Positions 44,707 to 54,300 of a DNA stretch of 64,000 nt are shown here, piece by piece. The position numbers and the translations under genes are program-made. A model generated the notes under the pieces. It was not told the DNA's origin. It saw only the letters and a list, made by a program, of their open reading frames with translations, and did not search any database. Numbering within the stretch: the first letter of the stretch is position 1; each line of letters opens with the position of its first letter. The DNA is from Ignavibacteriota bacterium (GTDB lineage Bacteria > Bacteroidota > Ignavibacteria > Ignavibacteriales > Melioribacteraceae), in the NCBI GenBank assembly GCA_013112585.1, contig JABFGH010000002.1, positions 1 to 64,000 on the forward strand. The letters run 5' to 3'.

Positions 44707-45855
44707 ATGTTCGAGTTCAAATTTACTGAAGAGCAATTAATGCTTCGCGAAATGGTAAGAGATTTTGTTAATAGCGAAATAAAACCAATCGCATCTAAAA
44801 TTGATGAAGATGAAGAAATTCCAAAAGACTTAATAAAAAAGCTGGGTGAAAATGGTATTCTTGGCGTTGCATTTCCTGAAGAATACGGAGGTGCTGGTTT
44901 TGGTGAGGTAGGATATTGTTTATCGCAGGAAGAAATTGCCCGCGGATGTATGTCAACAGCTACAATGGTTGGTGCACATCAATCAATTGGCGCCAACACA
45001 ATTTACCTGGGCGGCAGCGAAGAACAAAAGCAAAAATATTTAGTACCGCTTGCATCGGGCGAAAAACTTGGCGCCTTCTGCTTAACAGAAGCACAAGCCG
45101 GCTCCGATTCATTTAACCTTAGAACAAAAGCTGATCTTGAAGGTGATGAGTGGGTGATAAACGGTGAAAAACTTTGGATAACAAATGGTTCAATTGCTGA
45201 TATCGTTTCTGTATTTGCAAGAACTGAAAAAGGAATAGCAGCATTTATTGTTGAGACCGACAATCCCGGATTTACAGCTGGTCCCCCGGAAAAGAAAATG
45301 GGAATAAGAGGGAGCAAAACAAATGCTATCACATTTGATAATGCTCGTATTCCGAAAGAAAATTTGATTGGACATGACGGCAGAGGATTTTTACTCGCGA
45401 TGAAAACATTGGATGCGGGAAGATTAGGGCTGGGTGCTGCATGTTTAGGCGCAGCAAAAGAATTGCTGGAACTGTCAACTCAATATGCAAAGCAGCGTAA
45501 ACAGTTTGATCAGGCAATTTCCCAATTCCAAGCAATACAGCACATGCTGGCAGAGATGGCTATTATTATTTATAATATGGAATCTATTGTTTATCGCACC
45601 GCGGTTGATTATGATCTGGGTAAAAAAATATCCACTCAATCGGCAATTGTAAAATATTATTGTTCAGAATCGTTAGATAAAATTGCAGACCTCGCAGTTC
45701 AAGTTCATGGCGGAATGGGGTATTCAAGAGAATTACCCATTGAAAGATTTTACAGAGATTCAAGAATTAATAAAATTTTTGAAGGTACTAATGAAATTCA
45801 AAAAGGAATAATAGCCCACGATATTTTAAAAAAGAATGGAAAAATTGTTTTATAA
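44707..45855 (+). CDS. Acyl-CoA dehydrogenase
   Basis: A 382-residue FAD enzyme of the acyl-CoA dehydrogenase family. Family features are FCLTEAQAGSD (FAD-binding), WITNGSIAD, and, near the C-terminus, YRDSRINKIFEGTNEIQKGI, which contains the catalytic base Glu. It oxidises acyl-CoA to enoyl-CoA and passes electrons to an electron-transfer flavoprotein. The chain-length preference is not readable. It sits between the SDR and thioredoxin genes. Confidence 0.94.
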   Translation: MFEFKFTEEQLMLREMVRDFVNSEIKPIASKIDEDEEIPKDLIKKLGENGILGVAFPEEYGGAGFGEVGYCLSQEEIARGCMSTATMVGAHQSIGANTIYLGGSEEQKQKYLVPLASGEKLGAFCLTEAQAGSDSFNLRTKADLEGDEWVINGEKLWITNGSIADIVSVFARTEKGIAAFIVETDNPGFTAGPPEKKMGIRGSKTNAITFDNARIPKENLIGHDGRGFLLAMKTLDAGRLGLGAACLGAAKELLELSTQYAKQRKQFDQAISQFQAIQHMLAEMAIIIYNMESIVYRTAVDYDLGKKISTQSAIVKYYCSESLDKIADLAVQVHGGMGYSRELPIERFYRDSRINKIFEGTNEIQKGIIAHDILKKNGKIVL

Positions 45856-45884
45856 TAGGTTTGAAAAAACGGAGGTAAATTCAA

Positions 45885-46208
45885 ATGAAACCAGTAACTA
45901 TAACAGATGATAATTTTGATACGGAAGTAACAAACTCTGATGTACCTGTACTTTTAGACTTTTGGGCTGCATGGTGCGGACCTTGTAGAATGATCGCCCC
46001 GATTGTTGAAGAACTAGCAGAAGAATATGACGGGAAAGTAAAAGTAGGCAAACTGGATGTAGATGATAATCAGCAGACAGCAATAAAATACGGTGTAAGA
46101 AGCATACCGACAGTTTTAATACTCGAAAAAGGAGAAGTAAAAGATACCATAATAGGAGCGGTTCCTAAGTCAATGTTCGTTGAAAAAATAGACGCAGTGT
46201 TAAATTAA
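45885..46208 (+). CDS. trxA: Thioredoxin
   Basis: A 107-residue thioredoxin with the active site FWAAWCGPCRMIAP and the cis-proline loop RSIPTVLI. It reduces protein disulfides. A GGAGG ribosome-binding site precedes the ATG. It is the last gene of the group before a terminator. Confidence 0.97.
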   Translation: MKPVTITDDNFDTEVTNSDVPVLLDFWAAWCGPCRMIAPIVEELAEEYDGKVKVGKLDVDDNQQTAIKYGVRSIPTVLILEKGEVKDTIIGAVPKSMFVEKIDAVLN

Positions 46209-46214
46209 TTCTAC

Positions 46215-46250
46215 GCTGAAAATGATTTATCATTTTCAGCTTTTTCTCTT
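46215..46250 (+). terminator. Rho-independent terminator after trxA
   Basis: A perfect 11-bp stem (GCTGAAAATGA at 46215-46225, TCATTTTCAGC at 46230-46240) with a 4-nt loop and a TTTTTCTCTTG tail. It begins seven bases after the stop. Confidence 0.93.
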
Positions 46251-46336
46251 GTTTAATTTATTTAATTATACTCTTTATTAACAAAAATTAACAGAACTAA
46301 TTTTCAGGCAAAAAAAAAGTATATTAAAAATCAGCC

Positions 46337-46365
46337 TTGACAAACAAAATACTTTGTACTATTTT
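46337..46365 (+). promoter_or_regulatory. Sigma-70-like promoter of the 46534 gene
   Basis: TTGACA (46337-46342), a 17-base spacer and TATTTT (46360-46365). It is the same pair of hexamers as the nuo promoter. Confidence 0.65.
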
Positions 46366-46533
46366 GAAATGTAATATGACAATAGTTTTATTTTTCAATA
46401 AATATAAGACGCATCAGTTATCAAAAAGTTTTTAACAAAATATTAACAAACAGAGGACAATCATTAAAAAAAATTTTTACAACATCTATCAACTTACCAC
46501 TAATTAACACTTAACAAATTAAGGAGAATATTT

Positions 46534-48339
46534 ATGTTTAAAAGACTAATTACCATTTTTATCCTTGCGATGTTTATCCCTGCTTTAATGTCTGCACAAG
46601 TCGCAGAGAAAGCTACCAAGATTGATCCAGCAAGTGAAAAAGAGATATCAACTTCAAAACATGTTGATGGTCCTAAGCATATAACAGCCGGTACTCAGTT
46701 ATTTTTTACTGACTATGATTATGCTGGCAATAACTCAATCCCTAACATGATTCAAATGTACGACTTTGACGCAAGCGGCAGCTTAGATGTATTTGCTGTT
46801 GGTATGAAAAGAATTGACGGCGGAACAAGAGGCAATAACTTTGTCGTTGGTTCCGATGGTACTTTTCTTGACTTTTTAGCAAGTGACCCTTCAGCTTATA
46901 CAGGATGGGGAACAATGCAGGTTCCAACTGTTGGTCCAGCATTAGGCAAAGCTTTAATTATGGGTCATGTTGGCGGAAATACAAGTTGGATGAATGTTGA
47001 TCTAACAACATTTGCTCCTGATGGACCTGACTCAGTTGTTGCAGGTAACTTCCCATCATTTGTTTATTTAGATGACGGTACAGTATTTGTCACTAACACA
47101 AATGGTCAGTTATATAAAACAACTGATATGGGTGTGACAAATCAAGATTGGGGTTCATTAGACCCTGCAGATCCGCTTATTACTGCTTATAACAGTGAAT
47201 ATCTATTAAAGAAATCACCAAACGGAATGTATATTTTCCATCCTTCTTGCTATGCAAGAGCAGGTGAAGGCGGTTTTGGCGGCGTTGGTAAAGATTCTGC
47301 CGATATGGCTACAATTAGTTATTCTACTGATTCAGGTGAAACCTGGACAATCGGTGAAATGATTGGAGAAGAAGGTTATACTCCTGTAGTTAACAGAACT
47401 GGTTATTTCCCATTATTTGAAAACTTCGGTCAGGTTAACGGCGGCGTTGATGATAATGGTGTTATGCACGTAACAATGAATGGTTACGGTTACTGGGATA
47501 ACGGTACAGATACTACTTTTGCATTCCCAGGTATTTACTGGAATAGTAGAGATAGAGAATGGAAAGCTTTTACAGATGAAGCTGTTGAACAAGGTATTTA
47601 TCTAGAAGCAGATACTTATGACAGACCTGGTAACGGTTTAGGTAATGCTTATCCATCAATTTCAATGACTGCTGATGGAATGAAGCTAATGATTATCTGG
47701 CAAGGTCCTGAATATACAGGTGCAGTTGGTACAAGCCCTGTTAATACTTGGACTCCAACAGGTACTGATCCTGTAGAACTTCACTATACTGACTTGTATT
47801 ATGTAACTTCAGGCGATGGCGGTGTTACATGGTCAGCACCTGAAAAAGTTCCTGGAGCAAGCGAACCTAACGTTCAGGAAACTTTCCCATATCCAAATCA
47901 GGAATTATTTGTTACAGGTACAGATGCTACTTTGCATTATGTTTATATGGTTGATGCAATTCCTGGTACTTCATTATTTGATGATAACAACAGTGCATCA
48001 AATGATTCATACTGGGCATATGATAACTTTACAGTTACAATTGCTACAGATATAAACGATAATGAGTTAGTAGTAAATGAATTTAAATTAGATCAAAATT
48101 ATCCTAACCCGTTTAACCCTAGCACAACTATTAGCTTTACACTTCCTGAAAGCGGAATGGTAAGCCTAAAAGTTTATGATGTACTAGGTAAAGAAGTTGC
48201 TACATTAGTAAACGAAGTAGTAAATAGTGGTCAGCATACAGTTGATTTCAACGCTGAAAATTTATCAACAGGTATTTATTTCTATGAATTATCTGCCGGT
48301 GAATTTGTTCAGACAAACAAAATGATGCTGATAAAATAA
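46534..48339 (+). CDS. Secreted beta-propeller-like protein with Asp-box repeats and T9SS domain
   Basis: A 601-residue exported protein. The signal peptide is 1-21. Asp-box motifs typical of sialidase/BNR propellers occur at about 264-272 (STDSGETW) and about 425-432 (SGDGGVTW). No sialidase catalytic residues are recognised, so it may be a non-catalytic propeller. Residues about 515-601 are a canonical T9SS sorting domain (NYPNPFNPSTTI). It has its own promoter and terminator, and its codon usage and strong ribosome-binding site (AAGGAG) suggest high expression. It precedes the module B receptor but is transcribed separately. Confidence 0.85.
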   Translation: MFKRLITIFILAMFIPALMSAQVAEKATKIDPASEKEISTSKHVDGPKHITAGTQLFFTDYDYAGNNSIPNMIQMYDFDASGSLDVFAVGMKRIDGGTRGNNFVVGSDGTFLDFLASDPSAYTGWGTMQVPTVGPALGKALIMGHVGGNTSWMNVDLTTFAPDGPDSVVAGNFPSFVYLDDGTVFVTNTNGQLYKTTDMGVTNQDWGSLDPADPLITAYNSEYLLKKSPNGMYIFHPSCYARAGEGGFGGVGKDSADMATISYSTDSGETWTIGEMIGEEGYTPVVNRTGYFPLFENFGQVNGGVDDNGVMHVTMNGYGYWDNGTDTTFAFPGIYWNSRDREWKAFTDEAVEQGIYLEADTYDRPGNGLGNAYPSISMTADGMKLMIIWQGPEYTGAVGTSPVNTWTPTGTDPVELHYTDLYYVTSGDGGVTWSAPEKVPGASEPNVQETFPYPNQELFVTGTDATLHYVYMVDAIPGTSLFDDNNSASNDSYWAYDNFTVTIATDINDNELVVNEFKLDQNYPNPFNPSTTISFTLPESGMVSLKVYDVLGKEVATLVNEVVNSGQHTVDFNAENLSTGIYFYELSAGEFVQTNKMMLIK

Positions 48340-48361
48340 TTTTTATCACTATGATAAACAT

Positions 48362-48399
48362 AGGCAGATTTTTCTTCTTGAGGAATCTGCCTTGTTTTT
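48362..48399 (+). terminator. Terminator after the 46534 gene
   Basis: A 9-bp stem (AGGCAGATT at 48362-48370, AATCTGCCT at 48384-48392) followed by TGTTTTTAAAA. It lies about 22 bases after the stop. Confidence 0.8.
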
Positions 48400-48419
48400 A
48401 AAAACTATAAAAAAAGTGT

Positions 48420-48470
48420 AGCAAACTGTCCCTGACTGGAAAATACCCCTCTTTTATGCGGGAGTTTGCT
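48420..48470 (+). ncRNA. Structured 5' leader hairpin before the module B TonB receptor
   Basis: AGCAAACT (48420-48427) pairs with AGTTTGCT (48463-48470), and CCC (48430-48432) with GGG (48460-48462), across a two-base bulge. The loop of about 27 bases contains a GG...CC inner pairing. It lies about 45 bases before the start codon. It is not a riboswitch class I recognise. Confidence 0.4.
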
Positions 48471-48515
48471 GCCGCAATAAAAATATAAATTTATCTTTAT
48501 TAAATTGGAGTTGTC

Positions 48516-51356
48516 ATGAAAAAGTTTATCACTTTTTCTACTGCATTATTAGTAATACTTCTTAGTAGCTCAATTTTTGCTCAGGTTGGTACCGGTAAAC
48601 TTGCCGGTAAAGTATTAGACCAAGATACAAAAGAGGCATTAATTGGCGCTAACGTTGTAATACTAAATTCCTCGATGGGAGCTGCAGCAGATTTAGACGG
48701 TAACTATTTTATTTTGAATATCACTCCCGGAACTTACGATGTTCAGTTTTCATACGTAGGTTACGGTAATAAAATATTACGTGATGTTAGAATTGTAGGC
48801 GGTGTTACAGTAGAACTTGATGTTGAGTTAACAGCCGGTCTGCAAATTGATGAAATTGTAGTTACTGATGAAAAATTCTTCGAAGAGAAATCAACTAATA
48901 CTGTTAAAGTTATTAGTTCAGATGAAATTCAAAAACTGCCTGTTAAGGGTGTAGCGAATGTTGCCTCATTACAAGCAGGTGTTGTAATTGCCGAAGGTAG
49001 CGGCGGTGAAGATGGAAACGCTACAATTAACGTGCGCGGAGGCAGAGGCGGTGAAGTTGCTTATATTATTGATGGCGTTCTGCAAAATGATGCCTTATTT
49101 GGCGGGAACAGTGCCCAGGTATCAGATGCCGCTATCGAACAGCTTTCATTTCAAGTTGGCGGATTTGAAGCTAAATATGGTCAGGCTCAGTCCGGAATTA
49201 TTTCTGTAACTACCAAATCTGGTTCCCCTAAGTATAATGTATTTACAGATTTATCAACTTCCGAATTCACTGATGATTACGGTTATAACTTATATACAGC
49301 ATCTTTTGATGGACCAATTATTCCGGGTACGGCAGGTCATACCTTTTTCTTCTTAGCCGAACGCGGCTGGTTTAAAGATGCCGATCCTAAAGCTGTTGGA
49401 TTAGTTATACCATCAGCAGGTATTGATAGACCTGATCTACCCAATAACAGCTCCGAAGTATGGAGATTTACCGGTAGGACACAGCATAATTTTGACCCTT
49501 TTACCTTGAGATTAGGTGCAAACATCAACACCAGAAAGTTTAGAAGTTATATTCACTCGTATGCTAAAAATAATTCTGCTCATAATCCAAGAATTGAAAG
49601 GGGCAACTATTCATTCAGTGCGCGATTAAGCCAAAACCTTTCTTCCAATTCTTTTTGGAATTTGAATGCCGGTTACAAAATTTATGAAAATGAACAAGGT
49701 GACGGTGTTTGGTTTAATGACTTAGAATCTTACGGTGATACTACTGCGAATGCTCCATTTTTAGCTTCACAAGGCAGTAGAGTGACCCTTGATGATGTTC
49801 AATTATTTTTTGGTGAGGGAAGAGTAAGTAATGGTTACTATCATACCAATAATGAAACTTTTAATGTTGATTTAGATTTTACATCACAAATTGATAACCA
49901 CTTATTGGAATTAGGCGGCGGATTTAATTACAATATCCTAAGGCACTATGTTTTAGGTCCTGCAAGAATTGCAATTGATAATGATACAAAATCTTTGGAA
50001 TCTCGTATTGCTAGTCAAAATCCTTTTTATTTTGGATGGGATATTTCCGGACAAGATAAAGCTGATAATGACGAAACTAAATTCTTAAACGGTCTTGATG
50101 TTCCCGTTTCAGTTAAACCTAAAAAGCCAATTATTGCTTATACTTATATTCAGGACAGATATGAGTTAAGTGACTTAGTAATTAACGTAGGTGTTCGCTT
50201 TGATTATTTCGACTCGAAAACTTTACAGCTTAAAGATGAAACTTTACCATTCGCCTTTGGCAATCCAGAGGTCTTTGATACTGAAGATTTTCAAGAAGCA
50301 GACCCTGAGTTTTTTATTTCACCTAGAATTGGTTTAGGTTTTCCTGTTACTTCATCAACTGTATTTCATGCTCAGTATGGTAAATTTATTCAGCAGCCTA
50401 CTTTAATTGATGCTGTAACATCGGTTAACGATCTTAACGGATTGGTTAAAGACGGTAATTTTGGCGTTAATACCGGTCAAGTTGAAAGTGAAGAAACCAC
50501 ACAGTATGAAATTGGTTTACGACAGATTCTTGGCGACAATCTTGGAGCTTTGAATATTACTGCCTTCTATAAAAATATAAAGGGACTGATCAATTACGAA
50601 ACTATTCGGTTTCAGAGATTCGAAGGAGGTCAGTTTGATAGATATTACAGACCTACTAACTCTGACTTTGGTACAATTAAAGGGTTAGCGGTATCACTGC
50701 AGCTAAGCAGAATAAGCTATTTTTCATTAAATGTTGATTATACTTATTCACTATCTGAAGGAACCGGTTCATCAACCAGTTCTGCTACAACCGCTGCATT
50801 TAGAAATGATAATGGTGAAACTCCAAAAGTAATCGCGCCTCTCGATTTCGATCAAAGGCATACAGGGGTTGCACAAATAAACTTTTTTGTTCCTGAAGGT
50901 GATTTAGGCTTTTTGGAATTGACATCTGTTAATCTTATTTATTCTTTTAATTCAGGAAGACCTTACACTCCTCTTGAAACACAAAACATTACACCCGGCG
51001 GAAGTTCAAACCTTGGTAATACCAGAGGGTATGTTAACTCAGCTTACGGACCCGGAACAAGCAGGTTGGATATGAAAGTTGAGAAATCAATAAAATTATC
51101 CAATAACTTGTTTATTACACCTTATGTTTGGGTTCAAAACTTGTTGAATACAGTAAATGCCGTTAATGTTTATAGAACTACCGGAAATCCATATACAACA
51201 GGATACCTTGCTACTGAAGAAGGAAAGTCAATAGCAGCCGGACGTGAAAATTATGCTTCAGATTATATGGCTCTGGAAAGAGATCCTTTTAACTTTGGTA
51301 TTCCAAGACAGATTAAATTAGGTTTAAGATTTAGATTCTCAAATATTAGTTTGTAA
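48516..51356 (+). CDS. TonB-dependent outer-membrane receptor (module B)
   Basis: A 946-residue receptor with a signal peptide (1-22), a carboxypeptidase-regulatory-like domain (about 25-110, KLAGKVLDQDTKEALIGANV), a plug (about 115-235, INVRGGRGGEVAYIIDGV, FEAKYGQAQSGI) and a beta-barrel ending RFRFSNISL. It is a paralogue of the receptor at 12048. The unusual last residue (Leu rather than Phe) may affect barrel assembly. It is 13 bases before the 1187-aa protein gene. Confidence 0.92.
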   Translation: MKKFITFSTALLVILLSSSIFAQVGTGKLAGKVLDQDTKEALIGANVVILNSSMGAAADLDGNYFILNITPGTYDVQFSYVGYGNKILRDVRIVGGVTVELDVELTAGLQIDEIVVTDEKFFEEKSTNTVKVISSDEIQKLPVKGVANVASLQAGVVIAEGSGGEDGNATINVRGGRGGEVAYIIDGVLQNDALFGGNSAQVSDAAIEQLSFQVGGFEAKYGQAQSGIISVTTKSGSPKYNVFTDLSTSEFTDDYGYNLYTASFDGPIIPGTAGHTFFFLAERGWFKDADPKAVGLVIPSAGIDRPDLPNNSSEVWRFTGRTQHNFDPFTLRLGANINTRKFRSYIHSYAKNNSAHNPRIERGNYSFSARLSQNLSSNSFWNLNAGYKIYENEQGDGVWFNDLESYGDTTANAPFLASQGSRVTLDDVQLFFGEGRVSNGYYHTNNETFNVDLDFTSQIDNHLLELGGGFNYNILRHYVLGPARIAIDNDTKSLESRIASQNPFYFGWDISGQDKADNDETKFLNGLDVPVSVKPKKPIIAYTYIQDRYELSDLVINVGVRFDYFDSKTLQLKDETLPFAFGNPEVFDTEDFQEADPEFFISPRIGLGFPVTSSTVFHAQYGKFIQQPTLIDAVTSVNDLNGLVKDGNFGVNTGQVESEETTQYEIGLRQILGDNLGALNITAFYKNIKGLINYETIRFQRFEGGQFDRYYRPTNSDFGTIKGLAVSLQLSRISYFSLNVDYTYSLSEGTGSSTSSATTAAFRNDNGETPKVIAPLDFDQRHTGVAQINFFVPEGDLGFLELTSVNLIYSFNSGRPYTPLETQNITPGGSSNLGNTRGYVNSAYGPGTSRLDMKVEKSIKLSNNLFITPYVWVQNLLNTVNAVNVYRTTGNPYTTGYLATEEGKSIAAGRENYASDYMALERDPFNFGIPRQIKLGLRFRFSNISL

Positions 51357-51369
51357 TTTTTAACAATAA

Positions 51370-54300
51370 ATGGCAGAAAAAATGAAACATAAAAAATTAT
51401 TCAAGATACAAAACATTATACTCCTGTCGTTATTGGTATTTATTTTTTCAATTGGTGTTTATGCCGAAGTAGAAAAAGGCGGCAGCACCAATGGATTTTA
51501 TAAAACCAATGAAACCGGTGAGTTTTTTGTTTTTGATATTAATAATCTCTTTTTACCCCTTGATAACAAAGGTGTAATTGCAGATGTTATTCCCGGGCAG
51601 GGATCTATTGCCGGCGGGAAATTGGGTGGAGATAACGGAACTGTATTTTTGTTCTCCTCCGGATTTTATTTGTCGGGCTATACAGATAAAAACAATGACG
51701 GTACGTTAGCGGAAAATGAAATGTGGGGTAACGGCGTATTGAGTGCCTCTCGTATTGAAGATTACCAGCCCGGTCCTTACGGGGTTAGTCAGGGTGATCC
51801 TAAAAATAAAGTATATACTGTAAGAGCACAAGATAAAGCATTCGGTCCTTCATGGCAGGATTGGAAGGATGCTGTTTCCATTGGTGCAGATTTTTACGAT
51901 GGCGACGGCGACGGCGTTTACAATCCTGTTGATAAAAATGGTGACGGTGCCTGGAATGTGAATGAAGACAGACCCGACCTTATTGGAGACGTTACTGCAT
52001 GGACAGTTTATAATGATGGTGTGCCTACTGCTTTAAGAAGATATACAGTTGAGCCGCAAGGTACTGAAATTCATCAAACCGTATTTGGTTTTCAGACCAA
52101 AACCGGTGCTGTGAGTAATATGATGTTTGTTAGATACAGATTAATTAATACAGGTGCTGTAGCTGATACATTTTATAATTGCTATTTCTCTGCAGCCGCT
52201 GATCCCGATCTTGGTGACCACTTAGATGATTTAGTAGGTTGCGATATCGATTTAAGTGCCGGATATGTTTACAATGGCTCAGCTGATGCCGATTTTGGTC
52301 CCAATCCACCTTGTTTCTTAATGGACTTTTTCCAGGGTCCTGTTGTGTACATACCCGGTGAAACCTTTGTTGATGCAAATGGAAATGGTTTATATGATGA
52401 AGGCGAGACAGCTTTAGATACAGCATTTAATGTAAACGGAAGGCAATTAGGAATAATTGAATACCCCGGAGCGACTAACAAACCATTAACTGCTATGACC
52501 CAATATATGCAGTCTCACCCATCTCACGGTGACCCTGATACTCACTTTGAGTTAAGAAATTATCTTCTTGGCGGCCGTGGGAAAAATGGTGATTCCCTTT
52601 ATGTAAGTAATTGGGAATTCGGTAATGGAGATGAATTATCTGATACAGCTCAAATAGATACAAGATATATGTACTCCGGTGATCCCGTTTTAGGTACCGG
52701 CTGGTTGAATACCAATCCTATTGATCAGAGACAAATGTCAAACACTGGTCCATTTAAATTAATTGTAGGTGAACCTCAGGATATAATCGTCGCTTACGTT
52801 GTTGGACGAGGTGATTCAGGACCAAATAGTGTTAACGTTGCTAAGGAATATAGTGCAGTTGCTCAATTAATTTTTGATAATAACTTTCCATCTCCTCCTC
52901 CTCCTCCTCCAATTCCTTATACCGTAAAAATGAATGAAGACTATATTGAAATAGATTTTGAAACAGCAGATAACTTAAATTATAATGCTGTTGATACAGT
53001 ATTTCAAATTGATAGAAAAACTCAAGGCTTTTTTATAAATGCGTATAGAACAAGCTCAACAGAAAATAGTATCAACGGTATTCAGAATAAAAAGCAAATT
53101 GCAGCTTTTTCTGTTGATAACTTTATCAATGACGTTTACGCGCTTTCTTCAAATGGCGGTGTTGATTTAGTCATGACTAAAAATGACGACCTTATTACCG
53201 GCGAGGACTTTTTAGATCCGGCAAAAGGCAGAGTTAGAGTAAGAATAACATCTAACCCATTTGAACCGGGAAGTCCGTTAACAAAAGGTGAAGAATTTTA
53301 TTTTCAATTAGGTTCGTTTACTCTTAATCATATACCTTTAGTGGGTTATCAGCCTGCTGATACTAACTTCGTATATGGTGACGTTGGTGATTATTATGAT
53401 CCTACAGGCGGCGCTTATAAAGAATGGCCGAGAGGCACCTTTAAGGTTGTGTTTGGATCAGATTTTTACTCACCTTCGGTTAGTGATGCTGCAGCTGAAA
53501 ATGCTACCGGTGCTACAGATGGTGAAGTAAAATATATAGTTGTTGATAAAACTCAATTGACAGGTGATAACTATTCAGTTGAATTCTTTCAAGATGATAC
53601 TTCAACTCTTTATTCAAACTTTTGGAAATTAACTAATCAAACTACCAATACTGTATTGATTGATTCATCGAAAAACTTCAACTTCAGTGATAAAGATATT
53701 TCCGGTACTGTAGTAGATGGTTTTGTTATGAGAGTAATGCCTATTGATCCAGGGTTAAAATCTCAATCTGAATTAACTGCAGGGTACCAGTCTGTTAACC
53801 CTACTTGGTTCGAGCCTTTTTCAAGAACAGGCTTAGGAGGAGTTTATTACGTAGGTACCGATATTGCGGCTGGAACTCCTTATGTAGGAAATCCATTAAC
53901 TAATATGGATTCGCAAAGATCTACAAAAATTTCTGTAGATAAATTAAGAAGAGTTGAACTTAGGTTCGGCGAAACATCTAAAGCTTACAGATATGTAAAT
54001 GGAATTGTTGGAACACCCTTTACAAGAGGAAAAACCTTTGCTTATGCAGAAGCTGTTGAAGCAGGTGATACAACAGGATCTAATTTTAAAAGATTAGGTG
54101 AGGGCTTTGTTGATGTGCCATTTTCGGCTTGGGTTGTTGATGAGCGATATGGAGAAGAATACCAGTTAGCTACAGGTTTTGTTGAAAGAACAGCCTTATT
54201 CGAAGGAATTCCGGATGGTATTTGGAATCCTACAAACGCAATAGAAAAAACATTAGAAACAATTTTAATTTTCAATTCTCCTTACGATGCTAACGGTGCA

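Larger units (their letters stand above)
46209..46533. other. 325-bp gap with terminator, promoter and long AT-rich leader
   Basis: The trxA terminator (46215-46250) is followed by a promoter at 46337-46365 and an untranslated leader of about 160 bases up to the ATG at 46534, with a good AAGGAG ribosome-binding site. The leader is very AT-rich and has no strong hairpin. No gene is seen. Confidence 0.7.

Noticed and set aside
48420-48470. Known riboswitch class
   Set aside because: I could not match the conserved loops of cobalamin, TPP, SAM, preQ1 or c-di-GMP classes; left as an unassigned structured leader.
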